This document shows positions 36,411-44,930 of a stretch of DNA of 64,000 bases, in pieces (position 1 is the first letter of the stretch; the number at the start of each line of letters is the position of its first letter). The stretch covers positions 1-64,000 of the forward strand of contig JASJDN010000008.1 of the NCBI GenBank assembly GCA_030065205.1, in the 5' to 3' direction. Source of the stretch: Crocosphaera sp. Lineage in GTDB: Bacteria; Cyanobacteriota; Cyanobacteriia; Cyanobacteriales; Microcystaceae. A model generated the notes under the pieces. It saw only the letters and a program-made list of their open reading frames with translations, was not told where the DNA came from and did not search any database. The position numbers and the translations under genes are program-made.

Positions 36411-36830
36411 ATGTCAATGAAAAATGATTTTTATAGTCGGGGAAGGTCTGTAAGTGACTTAAAAGCCCATCTAGTCTTAACTACAAAATACAGAAAAAAA
36501 GTTTTTACAGATGAAATGTTGACTCGTCTTCACAAAATAACTGAAGGGTTGTTAGAGCAGTGGGAATGCAGATTAATAGAAATCAATGGAGAAGAAGATC
36601 ATGTGCATATCCTCTTTCAATACCATCCTGCTATGGAGTTAAGCAAGTTTGTCAATAATTTTAAAAGTGTATCTAGTCGCAAATTAAGACAAGAGTTTCC
36701 AGAGCAAATTAACAAGTTTTATTGGAAGGAAGTTCTTTGGAATAGTTCTTATTTTATAGCTTCTTGCGGTGGTGTCACTATTTCTACTCTTAAGAAATAT
36801 ATTGAAAATCAAACTCGTCCAGAATCATAA
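36411..36830 (+). CDS. tnpA: TnpA, IS200/IS605 Y1 (HUH) transposase
   Basis: The 139-residue single-domain transposase has the HUH motif at 64-66 (EEDHVHILF) and the catalytic tyrosine at Y130 (STLKKYIENQ). LTTKYRKKVFTDE near the start and FYWKEVLWNSSYFIASCGG are family hallmarks. All catalytic residues and the full length are present, so the enzyme looks active. It excises and inserts single-stranded DNA through 5'-phosphotyrosine intermediates. It is divergent from tnpB, with 66 nt between their starts. Confidence 0.95.
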   Translation: MSMKNDFYSRGRSVSDLKAHLVLTTKYRKKVFTDEMLTRLHKITEGLLEQWECRLIEINGEEDHVHILFQYHPAMELSKFVNNFKSVSSRKLRQEFPEQINKFYWKEVLWNSSYFIASCGGVTISTLKKYIENQTRPES

Positions 36831-36848
36831 TCTCGGACGGCAATTCAT

Positions 36849-36892
36849 CCCACGCTGATTTGTAGGTGTTTTTCGGGAAAATACAGCGTGGG
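36849..36892 (-). other. IS left-end hairpin
   Basis: CCCACGCTG (36849-36857) and CAGCGTGGG (36884-36892) form a perfect 9-bp stem around 26 nt, just inside the junction with the 5' part of dps. CAGCGTGGG resembles the ATAGCGTGGG arms of the second element at 57017-57049. Confidence 0.75.
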
Positions 36893-36900
36893 GCTTCTTG

Positions 36901-37183
36901 CCGAAGAAGCTAAAGCTTGAATATGTTCAATTCCATCAACACTATCGAAAGGATATTCAGGAATTAAGGACTCATTAGCTGCAATTCTAGCCGTTCCCAT
37001 AGCCGTTCCCCCTAAAGCGGTAATTCGTTCCGCTACCATGTCCACATACCCCTCTAATTCTCCTGCTAGGGTATCAAATAATTCGTGTAGTTGATAAAAA
37101 TCCAGTCCTTTAACGTTCCAATGGGCTTGTTTAGCTTGGGTTTTTAAGTCTAAGCTAGTGGCCAAAGTTTGAGAAAATTGTAT
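36901..37183 (-). pseudogene. dps: dps, 5' fragment lacking the true start
   Basis: The translation includes QTLATSLDLKTQAKQAHWNV, KGLDFYQLHELFDTLAGELE and VDMVAERITALGGTA, the ferroxidase-bearing helices of a Dps protein (His in AHWNVKG, Asp/Glu in DTLAGELE). It is cut at ALASS by the IS. Upstream of QTLATS the frame meets a TAA at 37184-37186 with no ATG, so about 25 N-terminal residues of normal Dps are also missing. A TTG at 37165 could initiate but would give a headless protein. The gene is doubly broken. Confidence 0.88.
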
Positions 37184-37340
37184 TTATTTTTATCATAGCA
37201 ATAAGAGCCAACTCTGTATATTGATAGGATAGCGAAAGATACGAATGGTTAAAACCATTCGAGTCGCCTTTCATCCATCTCTTAAAAGAAGATAGCTTTC
37301 ATGCTCCCGTGTTATTTCGGTAAATTTCATTAAACCTTAA

Positions 37341-38432
37341 ATGCAAAAAATGGATTTGTTAACCTCCGTAAAATTAGGCTCCCACACCTTATCCAATCGA
37401 ATGATTATGGCTCCCATGACTCGATTAAGAGCAGTTGGTTCAATTCCTACACCCTTAATGGCGACTTATTATGCTCAACGAGCTTCCGCCGGTTTAATTA
37501 TCACTGAATGTACCATGGTGTCTCCCTTGAGTAATGGATATATGAACTGTCCAGGGATCTATTCTTCCGAACACATTAGAGGATGGCAACAAGTGACAAA
37601 AGCCGTTCACGATCAAGATGGTAAGATTTTCTTACAATTATGGCATTGTGGGCGAGTGGCTCATCCTAGTTTGTTAAATGGGGAAATACCTGTCGCCCCT
37701 AGTGCAATCCCCGCTGTAGGAGAATTGCATACTCCAGCAGGTAAAGTGGCAATGGAAAAGCCTCGCGCTTTAGAAAAGTTTGAAATTGCCGAAATCGTCA
37801 AGCAATTTGGTACTGCAGCTGAGAATGCTAAAACGGCTGGATTTGACGGGGTTGAACTGCATGGTGCGTTTGGGTATCTCATCGATCAGTTTCTACAGGA
37901 TGGTTCCAATCAAAGAACCGATGAGTATGGTGGTTCGATTAAAAATCGCGCCCGATTTCTGCTAGAAGTTGTAGAAGCAGTTTCAGAGGTTTGGGGAACA
38001 GAACAAGTAGGGATTAAACTGTCACCGAGTAATACTTTCTACGGGATGGTTGACTCGAATCCTCAAGCAACCTTTAGTTACGTCCTTGAAGCACTTAATC
38101 CAATGGATTTAGCTTACGTACATCTCATGGAACCCAACCAAGTCGACCTAAGAAATCGAGATGTACTTAATCCCGTAACTTCTTTATTTCGCCCTATTTA
38201 CCGAGGAATATTGATTACTAATGGAAACTATACCCAAGAAACAGCCAATGCTGCGATCGCTGATGGCAATGCCGAACTTGTTTCTTTTGGACGGTTGTTT
38301 TTAGCCAACCCAGACTTACCAAAACGTTTTAAGCTAAACGCACCGTTAAATGAACCGAATGTAAGGACATTTTACAGCAGTGGTCAGCAAGGATATACAG
38401 ATTATCCTTTTCTAGAGCAAGTTGTTAGCTAA
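37341..38432 (+). CDS. Old-yellow-enzyme family alkene reductase
   Basis: The 363-residue FMN enzyme of the NADH:flavin oxidoreductase/OYE family is close to NemA and 12-oxophytodienoate reductases. Visible are MIMAPMTRLRA near residue 20, QLWHCGRVAHP, DGVELHGAFGYLIDQFLQDG and EYGGSIKNRARF, plus SFGRLFLANPDLPKR near the end. It should reduce activated C=C bonds of enals, quinones or nitro compounds with NAD(P)H. MQKMD gives two possible ATG starts; the first is used. It stands alone, with a 70-nt gap to its former dps neighbour's promoter region. Confidence 0.93.
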   Translation: MQKMDLLTSVKLGSHTLSNRMIMAPMTRLRAVGSIPTPLMATYYAQRASAGLIITECTMVSPLSNGYMNCPGIYSSEHIRGWQQVTKAVHDQDGKIFLQLWHCGRVAHPSLLNGEIPVAPSAIPAVGELHTPAGKVAMEKPRALEKFEIAEIVKQFGTAAENAKTAGFDGVELHGAFGYLIDQFLQDGSNQRTDEYGGSIKNRARFLLEVVEAVSEVWGTEQVGIKLSPSNTFYGMVDSNPQATFSYVLEALNPMDLAYVHLMEPNQVDLRNRDVLNPVTSLFRPIYRGILITNGNYTQETANAAIADGNAELVSFGRLFLANPDLPKRFKLNAPLNEPNVRTFYSSGQQGYTDYPFLEQVVS

Positions 38433-38472
38433 ACTCCGTTGTAGAGAAAGCTTTATAATTACAGATTGATTA

Positions 38473-39402
38473 ATGAATGAAACTCAAATTAGTTTTTTTC
38501 TTGATTATTTAACGGCAGCAATTCGGTTATCAATTCCGTTGAGTTTTGCTGCTTTAGGGGGAATGTGGTCAGAACGGTCTGGCGTTTTAAATATTGCTTT
38601 AGAAGGAATGTTATTAACAGGTGCTTTTGTGAGTGCTTCAGTGGCTTTTCTGAGTAATAATGCTTGGTTTGGGTTAATCATGGGTTCTCTCATGGCTGGA
38701 TTAGTGGGATTATTACACGCTTACTTATCGGTCACTTTGAAAGTTAATCAAATTGTCTCAGCGTTAGGAATTAATTTATCGGTAAGTGGATTAACTGCTT
38801 TTTTTAACCGCTTTATTTTTTCAGACAAGAGTACGAATACCTTACCGAATTTATCTTTATTTGAAGGGTTGATCAGTTCAAAATTACAACAATTGTTATC
38901 TCCTGAAAATTTATTTATATTTTTGTTGATTATTCTGATAATTTATAGTGTTCATGTCTTGTTCTATACTCACTTTGGGTTATGGGTTAGAGCAGTGGGA
39001 CAAAATCCCTTAGCCGCAGAAACGGCAGGTATTTCTGTTAGTTTAATTCGTTATTATTGTGTTATTTTATCAGGGCTATTATGTGGACTGGGGGGAGCTT
39101 ATTTAGCCTTAGTTCATATCCAATACTTTGCTGAAGGAATTGTGGCAGGAAAAGGCTATATTGCTTTAGCTGCGGTGATTTTTGGGCGATGGCATCCTTT
39201 AGGAATTATAGGGGCTTGTTTCTTATTCGGTGCGACAGAATCCTTGCAGTTAAGAATACAAGCTTTTAATATCAATCTTCCTTATCAATTTTTGAATATG
39301 TTGCCTTACATTGTAGCTTTATTGGCTTTATTAGGATTGGGGGGAAAAGCATCACCACCTAAAGCCTTAGGGGTTGCTAATAGTAGAGAAACTAGAGATT
39401 AA
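38473..39402 (+). CDS. ABC transporter permease, nucleoside/BMP type
   Basis: The 309-residue permease has about eight to nine membrane helices of the BPD_transp_2 class. GGMWSERSGVLNIALEGMLLTGAF near the start and VRAVGQNPLAAETAGISV, the cytoplasmic coupling loop, are typical of permeases paired with BMP-type nucleoside-binding proteins. The usual second permease, ATPase and binding protein are not adjacent, so the partners are elsewhere or lie outside the window. The gene starts 40 nt after the OYE gene and may be cotranscribed with it. Confidence 0.9.
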   Translation: MNETQISFFLDYLTAAIRLSIPLSFAALGGMWSERSGVLNIALEGMLLTGAFVSASVAFLSNNAWFGLIMGSLMAGLVGLLHAYLSVTLKVNQIVSALGINLSVSGLTAFFNRFIFSDKSTNTLPNLSLFEGLISSKLQQLLSPENLFIFLLIILIIYSVHVLFYTHFGLWVRAVGQNPLAAETAGISVSLIRYYCVILSGLLCGLGGAYLALVHIQYFAEGIVAGKGYIALAAVIFGRWHPLGIIGACFLFGATESLQLRIQAFNINLPYQFLNMLPYIVALLALLGLGGKASPPKALGVANSRETRD

Positions 39403-39499
39403 AGATATTTTTGTGCCATGACAGCTTTATATTAAAATAGAGAAGATAGGGCGGTGAGGATGTCAAAAAAGTGGCAAACAAGGGAACTAAGAGTTAAGA

Positions 39500-41581
39500 A
39501 TGCGAATTTTATTTGTAGGGGCAGAAGTGGCTCCCCTAGCCAAAGCTGGCGGAATGGGGGATGTTATCGGAGCTTTACCGAAGGTTTTACATCAATTAGG
39601 GTATGATGTCCGGATTATCATGCCTTATTACGGATTTCTAGACGATAAAATAGAAATCCCCTCAGAACCGATATGGCAAGGCAATGCGATGTCTCAACAA
39701 TTTTCGGTCTATCAAACGACCCTTCCGAACAGCCATGTTCCTCTTTACTTACTTAAACATCATAGTTTTGCCCCTCGCCGGATTTATGGAGATGACGAAT
39801 ATTGGCGGTTCACCTTCTTTTCTAACGCAGCAGCAGAATTCGCTTGGAATTGCTGGAAACCGAACATCATTCATTGTCATGACTGGCATACTGGCATGAT
39901 TCCTGTGTGGATGCACGAAACCCCTGATATCACAACGGTTTTCACCATCCATAATTTAGCGTATCAAGGGCCAGGTCGGGGTTTCATAGAACATAATACT
40001 TGGTGTCCCTGGTATATGGACGGAGATAATTCGATGGCTGCCGGCATAAAATTTGCGGGTCGTATTACCACCGTTTCTCCTACCTACGCCCAACAAATCC
40101 AAACCCCTGCCTATGGGGAACGACTCGATGGCTTATTGTCTCACTTTAATCATAATTTGGTGGGAATTCTCAACGGAATTGATATGGAATTGTATAATCC
40201 GGCTAAGGATCAATTCATTTATCAAACGTTTACCCCCGATACCCTGGAAAAACGCACCGCTAACAAGGTGGGACTTCAGGAAGAAACGGGACTAGAGATT
40301 AATAAAAATGCCTTTCTGATGGGTATGGTGACCCGTTTAGTAGAACAGAAAGGGATCGATTTAATTCTTCAGGTTTTAGACCGTTTTTTGGCTCATACGG
40401 ATTCTCAATTGGTCGTTTTGGGGAGTGGGGATCATTATTACGAAAATCAGTTATGGCAATTATCAGCCCGTTATCCTGGTCGGGTATCGGTACAAATTCT
40501 TTACAATGATGTTTTATCCCGTCGTATTTTTGCGGGATCTGATGTCTTTTTGATGCCTTCTCGTTTTGAACCCTGTGGTATTAGTCAACTGTTTGCCATG
40601 CGTTATGGCTGTGTTCCCATTGTTCGACGAACGGGGGGATTAGGGGATACGGTCACTTTTTACGATCCGATTAAGGAACAGGGAACCGGTTATTGTTTTG
40701 ATCATTATGAACCTTTAGAGTTATTGGTTTGTATGATTCGCGCTTGGGAAGGATTCCGTTTTAAAACCGATTGGACAAAACTGCAACAACGCTGTATGAC
40801 CCAAGATTTTAGTTGGTATAAGTCTGCTGCTGAATATATTAAAATTTACAAGGAAGTAACTGGACAACCTGGAGAATTAAGCCCTGAAGAAGAAGATAAA
40901 ATCAACGTTTTAATTACAAAAAATCTTTCATGGGATATTAATGGTAATGGAAGTCTAAATAAAAAATCGGACTCAGATAAGATTGAAGATAATCAAGAAA
41001 TATCTAATGAAGAATTGGCCAATATTCAACAAAAAAACACTAATTTTGAGGAGGAAAGCCCTAAGAATCCTTCATTGTCAACTATTAATTCAGAGATAGA
41101 AAAAAACGAGAAAGAAGAAAAAAAAGACAGTGACATTGAGGTGATAAAACCAGAAAATTTGTCATCTACAAACACTTCAACTACCGATTCAGAAATAGAA
41201 AAACCAGAGGAAGAAGAAAAAAAAGAATCAGAAAAACAGACCGAAACTAAGGAAATAAACCCAGAAAATTCTTCGTCTTCAAGCACTGATTCAGCAATCA
41301 ATTTATCAGGAAAAGTAAGTGAAGACCCCTCTACATCAATAGAGGAGCAAAGCTCAGAAATACCTTTAAATCAATCTAATTCTCCTAAGGAGTCTACCAA
41401 AGAAATAGCACTGAATCAAGAAATATCGACTCATCAAAATGTCTCCTCAGAAGGACTTAATGCTTCTGCTCCTAATGATATGAAGGAGACTGCTACAACC
41501 GAAGTAATGACTTCGGATACGCATCAATTATCCACCATTAATAATAAAGAAGGAATAGAGGATTCTAAAGATATAAGATAA
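39500..41581 (+). CDS. glgA: Glycogen synthase with long acidic C-terminal tail
   Basis: Residues 1 to about 475 are a standard GT5 glycogen/starch synthase: ADP-glucose site AKAGGMGDVIGALPKVL at 15-31, GMVTRLVEQKG, and PSRFEPCGISQLFAMRYG with RRTGGLGDTV in the GT-B C-terminal half. It elongates alpha-1,4-glucan from ADP-glucose. Beyond this lies an extra tail of about 215 residues, very rich in Ser, Glu, Lys, Asn and Thr, with repeated SEIEK/EEEEKK/PEN-S patterns and no fold I recognise. Typical bacterial GlgA ends near 475-500 residues, so the tail is unusual. No frameshift is evident. Confidence 0.93.
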   Translation: MRILFVGAEVAPLAKAGGMGDVIGALPKVLHQLGYDVRIIMPYYGFLDDKIEIPSEPIWQGNAMSQQFSVYQTTLPNSHVPLYLLKHHSFAPRRIYGDDEYWRFTFFSNAAAEFAWNCWKPNIIHCHDWHTGMIPVWMHETPDITTVFTIHNLAYQGPGRGFIEHNTWCPWYMDGDNSMAAGIKFAGRITTVSPTYAQQIQTPAYGERLDGLLSHFNHNLVGILNGIDMELYNPAKDQFIYQTFTPDTLEKRTANKVGLQEETGLEINKNAFLMGMVTRLVEQKGIDLILQVLDRFLAHTDSQLVVLGSGDHYYENQLWQLSARYPGRVSVQILYNDVLSRRIFAGSDVFLMPSRFEPCGISQLFAMRYGCVPIVRRTGGLGDTVTFYDPIKEQGTGYCFDHYEPLELLVCMIRAWEGFRFKTDWTKLQQRCMTQDFSWYKSAAEYIKIYKEVTGQPGELSPEEEDKINVLITKNLSWDINGNGSLNKKSDSDKIEDNQEISNEELANIQQKNTNFEEESPKNPSLSTINSEIEKNEKEEKKDSDIEVIKPENLSSTNTSTTDSEIEKPEEEEKKESEKQTETKEINPENSSSSSTDSAINLSGKVSEDPSTSIEEQSSEIPLNQSNSPKESTKEIALNQEISTHQNVSSEGLNASAPNDMKETATTEVMTSDTHQLSTINNKEGIEDSKDIR

Positions 41582-41787
41582 CCGAAGAAGGATCTACTTC
41601 CTACTTCTGACTTCGAGCAAAGCAATAAGATTAGATGTTAACATAAGTTGAGTTGAAAGTGAGTTGACGAATAAGATGGAGGGAAGTGTTTTATCCCTTT
41701 GCCTTGTTGACCATTTTTTCCATTCAACTGTGACTTTTCCATTTCTATTATCATTGAGTTGTTTAACTAAAATCTTTGATAAATCTT

Positions 41788-43425
41788 ATGTTTGTTCTAC
41801 GTTATTGTGTGTGTGTGAGTGTCGGTCTGTTGGCGGTATTATCCTCCAATACGGGATTAATGGCGCAAACCATATCTTTGATAGAAGGGGAGTCTCAGGC
41901 TGCTAAATTACGCCTCAAACCTGAGACACCTCAACCCCGTGTCAGTGATATTAAACAGATGAAAGAACCCTCTAGCCCCAAAAATACCTCAACTGCTGTT
42001 GAGCAAAGCAAAAACACACAGCAGAACATATTATCCCAGTCAAATCTCGAAGAGTCCCAAGACTATTCAGAGACGGTTCTCGAACAATTACCCCCCAACA
42101 ATATTAATCCTAATGGCAATCCTCTCCTATTTCCCACCAAACCAGAGGATGTAGAAATTGATATCAATCAACCCTTGACTTTAGAGGAAGTGATTGCTCT
42201 TGCCCTACTCAATAATCGGGAATTACAAGAAGCGCGGATTGCAGTGGATGAGGTAAAAGCTCGCTTAGTTGAAGAAAGAGCCGCCTTATATCCTACCCTA
42301 GATATCGATTCAAGAGTCAACCGTGAATTTATTGAACGACAAACGGCAGAATTTGCGACTGGGCAAGATACTGTGGCGAAATCACGGGAAACCACAGGTA
42401 TTTTTGGTGTGTCTCTGCGCTACGATATTTATACTGGAGGAGAACGAGATGGCCGTATTATTAGAACTGAACGAGAAATCCGCGATCGCCAATTACAACT
42501 AGAACGAACGGCTGAACAAATTCGCTTTGAAGCCACGGATAACTACTACCGCTTACAAAATGCGGATGCTCGGGTAGCGATCGCTCAAGCCGATGTGGAA
42601 AATGCGTCCCAAACCCTACGAGATTCTCGTTTATTAGAGCAAGCGGGTTTAGGGACAAGATTTGATGTACTACAGGGGGAAGGGGATCTGGCCGCAGCTA
42701 ATGAGCAGTTAACGCGAAGAATCGCTGAGCAACGAATCGAAAGACGCAGGTTAGCAGAAACCCTCAGTCTGGGGCAGCAAGTTCAATTGGTAGCGGCCGA
42801 TGAGATTAATGAATCTGGAACCTGGAACCTTTCCCTTGAAGAAACCATTGTCCAAGCTTATAAAAACCGTGCTGAATTAGAACAACAGCTAGTACAACGG
42901 GAAATTGGAGAACAAGATCGCCGTATCGCCATCGCAGGGGTTATTCCTCGTTTAGATTTTTTGGCCAATTACGGGTTTGACGATGACTTTGATGATGGTT
43001 TAGGGGCTTTGGAAAATTATCGTTTTGAAACCCGTTTGACTTGGCGATTATTTGATGGAGGACGGGCGTTTGCTGGTGCGAGAGCAGCAGAACGCCGGAT
43101 TGATCAAGCCAATATTCAATTTGCTAATCTTCGCAACGAAATTCGTTTTGAAGTTGAAGACGCTTACTATAGTTTGATTGCTAACCGAGAAAATATCGGT
43201 AGTACCCGACAAAATGTAGCCACTCGTGAGGAAGCCCTGAGACTGGCAAGATTACGTTTCCAAGCAGGGGTCGGCACTCAAAGGGATGTCATTAATGCTC
43301 AACGAGACTTATCTACAGCCCGAGGCAATTTCCTAGAGGCTATCATTCAATATAATCAGTCCCTTAATGCCCTACAACGAGCCGTCAGTAACTACCCCGA
43401 TAACCGTCTCTTTGAAATTAGGTAG
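41788..43425 (+). CDS. TolC-family outer-membrane protein
   Basis: About 545 residues from ATG 41788. The signal peptide ends near LMAQ, a Ser/Gln/Pro-rich linker of about 100 residues follows, then two OEP repeats. LTLEEVIALALLNNRELQEARI begins the first, and the second ends RLARLRFQAGVGTQRDVINAQRDL. These long amphipathic helices form the periplasmic channel of TolC trimers used by type I secretion and efflux. An in-frame TTG at 41776 is less likely as a start. No membrane-fusion or inner-membrane pump gene is adjacent. Confidence 0.92.
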   Translation: MFVLRYCVCVSVGLLAVLSSNTGLMAQTISLIEGESQAAKLRLKPETPQPRVSDIKQMKEPSSPKNTSTAVEQSKNTQQNILSQSNLEESQDYSETVLEQLPPNNINPNGNPLLFPTKPEDVEIDINQPLTLEEVIALALLNNRELQEARIAVDEVKARLVEERAALYPTLDIDSRVNREFIERQTAEFATGQDTVAKSRETTGIFGVSLRYDIYTGGERDGRIIRTEREIRDRQLQLERTAEQIRFEATDNYYRLQNADARVAIAQADVENASQTLRDSRLLEQAGLGTRFDVLQGEGDLAAANEQLTRRIAEQRIERRRLAETLSLGQQVQLVAADEINESGTWNLSLEETIVQAYKNRAELEQQLVQREIGEQDRRIAIAGVIPRLDFLANYGFDDDFDDGLGALENYRFETRLTWRLFDGGRAFAGARAAERRIDQANIQFANLRNEIRFEVEDAYYSLIANRENIGSTRQNVATREEALRLARLRFQAGVGTQRDVINAQRDLSTARGNFLEAIIQYNQSLNALQRAVSNYPDNRLFEIR

Positions 43426-43556
43426 ACCCTACCGTGGATGAGTTTTTTCCCCGATATCGAATATACACGGTTGAATCATTGGCTCAAATTTCTTATAATT
43501 TCTTAACATTATAGGTAACGGTTGTTTTATTGATCGGCAAAACGCAAGGAGGGCAG

Positions 43557-43853
43557 ATGACTATTAATTTTGTTAAGGAAAATAAAGAGGTTGTGGCAGC
43601 ACAAGGAGCTAACCTACGGGAGAAAGCTTTACAAAATAAAGTTGATATTTATACTTTCAAAGGTAAACTCATGAATTGTGGTGGTTATGGACAATGTGGA
43701 ACTTGCATCGTCGAAATTGCTGAAGGGATGGCGAATCTCTCTCCTCGTACTGATTTTGAAAAACGGGTTCTCAAGAGAAAGCCCGATAATTACCGTCTCG
43801 CTTGTCAAACCCTTGTCAATGGACCTGTGAAGGTGGTTACTAAGCCGAAATAA
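43557..43853 (+). CDS. [2Fe-2S] ferredoxin-like protein
   Basis: The 98-residue protein has cysteines at C41, C47, C50 ([10 protein letters not shown]) and C83 ([10 protein letters not shown]), a C-x5-C-x2-C...C variant of the plant-type cluster motif. [21 protein letters not shown] is typical of the fold. The ATG at 43557 follows a strong AAGGAGGG ribosome site, so the nine earlier in-frame codons are not used. It is a minor electron carrier of unknown partner, located 87 nt before psbM on the same strand. Confidence 0.87.
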   Translation: MTINFVKENKEVVAAQGANLREKALQNKVDIYTFKGKLMNCGGYGQCGTCIVEIAEGMANLSPRTDFEKRVLKRKPDNYRLACQTLVNGPVKVVTKPK

Positions 43854-43940
43854 GAATTAGGACTGATTGCAGTCATTGACCATTGTGATGATATTCTAAG
43901 AGTTGTTGTTTTCATTTGATAACATAGAGGCTTATTACCT

Positions 43941-44048
43941 ATGGAAGTTAACGATCTAGGATTTATTGCGACTATTCTGTTTGTTCTGGTTCCCACCGTA
44001 TTCCTACTCATTTTATACATCCAAACCCGAGGGGAAACGGAATCTTAA
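43941..44048 (+). CDS. psbM: Photosystem II subunit PsbM
   Basis: The 35-residue single-helix protein begins [20 protein letters not shown] and ends with a helix and QTRGETES, which is the PsbM sequence type. It sits at the monomer-monomer interface of the photosystem II dimer in the thylakoid membrane and stabilises it. The start follows a short leader, and the gene is followed by a strong intrinsic terminator. It may be read through from the ferredoxin-like gene 87 nt upstream. Confidence 0.96.
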   Translation: MEVNDLGFIATILFVLVPTVFLLILYIQTRGETES

Positions 44049-44082
44049 GCTATTTTTCATTACTGCTTAATTCAAGAGAGTG

Positions 44083-44118
44083 GGGAAGTTTCAACAGTTG
44101 AAATTTCCCTCTTTTTTT
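44083..44118 (+). terminator. psbM terminator
   Basis: GGGAAGTTTCAAC (44083-44095) pairs with GTTGAAATTTCCC (44097-44109) with one wobble, followed by TCTTTTTTT. It overlaps the last base pairs of the convergent yebC gene. Confidence 0.88.
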
Positions 44119-44887
44119 AACTTCCTACGCTTAACAACATTAATTCATCGGACATTTCAAAATTAGCAGTTACATTCTGTACATCATCTAAGGATTCTAA
44201 AGCTTCGATTAATTTAAGAATCGATTTTGCTTGTTCATCGTCTTCAATGTCAATTAAATTATTAGGAATCCACCTTAATTCAGCTTCTGTGACGTTAAAT
44301 TTTTTATCGCTTAATGTCTGAGTTAATGTGTCTAAGTTCGTCATATCTGTAAATACTTCTGCTGCTTGATCATTATCTTCTTCGTATAATTCATAACTGT
44401 CTGCTTCCCCTTCCATTGAGGCTTCTAATAAGGCATTTTCATCAATTTCACCTTCTATTCTTACCACTCCTTTTTGTTCAAACATCCAACTGACACAACC
44501 AGTTTCCCCTAAGTTTCCCCCGTTTTTATTAAACGCAGAACGCAAGTCAGCCGCCGTCCGATTTCGATTATCGGTAAAGGCTTCAATGAGAATAGCAACT
44601 CCACCAATACCATACCCTTCGTAGCGAATTTCTTCGTAAATGGTATCATCATTTTCGTAGGTTCCGGCACCCTTGGCGATCGCTCTTTCTATATTATCGT
44701 TAGGAATACCGGCTGCTTTGGCTTTTTCGATGGCTGTCCGCAGTTGAAAGTTCCCGGCTGGGTCAGGAATACCATTTTTAGCTGCTACAATAATAGCGCG
44801 GGATAATTGAGCAAAGGTTTTTCCTTTTTTTGCGTCTACTCTTTCTTTTTGGCGTTTAATATTTGCCCATTTACTATGTCCTGCCAT
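44117..44887 (-). CDS. YebC/PmpR-family protein
   Basis: The 256-residue YebC/TACO1 family protein starts MAGHSKWANIKRQKERVDAK, the invariant family opening. RYEGYGIGGVAILIEAFTDN and the GCVSWMFEQKG strand are also hallmarks. Members act as DNA-binding regulators or, as shown for YebC/TACO1, help ribosomes through polyproline stretches. Length is normal. It stands 43 nt downstream of the helicase gene on the same strand and may share its transcript. The gene end overlaps the psbM terminator from the opposite strand. Confidence 0.93.
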   Translation of the reverse strand: MAGHSKWANIKRQKERVDAKKGKTFAQLSRAIIVAAKNGIPDPAGNFQLRTAIEKAKAAGIPNDNIERAIAKGAGTYENDDTIYEEIRYEGYGIGGVAILIEAFTDNRNRTAADLRSAFNKNGGNLGETGCVSWMFEQKGVVRIEGEIDENALLEASMEGEADSYELYEEDNDQAAEVFTDMTNLDTLTQTLSDKKFNVTEAELRWIPNNLIDIEDDEQAKSILKLIEALESLDDVQNVTANFEMSDELMLLSVGS

Positions 44888-44930
44888 AATAATATTTTGT
44901 AATAACTATCTCTATCTTATTTTAGCCGAT

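Larger units (their letters stand above)
34928..36900 (-). mobile_element. IS200/IS605-type element with tnpA and tnpB, inserted in dps
   Basis: A near-2-kb element with divergent tnpA (Y1 transposase) and tnpB. It is bounded by subterminal hairpins at 34939-34965 (right end) and 36849-36892 (left end). Both sides abut coding sequence of the same dps gene, which fixes the ends to within about 10 nt. As in this family, there are no long terminal inverted repeats and I see no target duplication. The layout, left end - tnpA - tnpB - right end read on the minus strand, matches IS608-like elements. Exact cleavage sites are not determined. Confidence 0.9.

Noticed and set aside
41664..41906. 80-codon frame overlapping the TolC start
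   Set aside because: The overlapping TolC frame has a clear signal peptide and family match; this one has neither.
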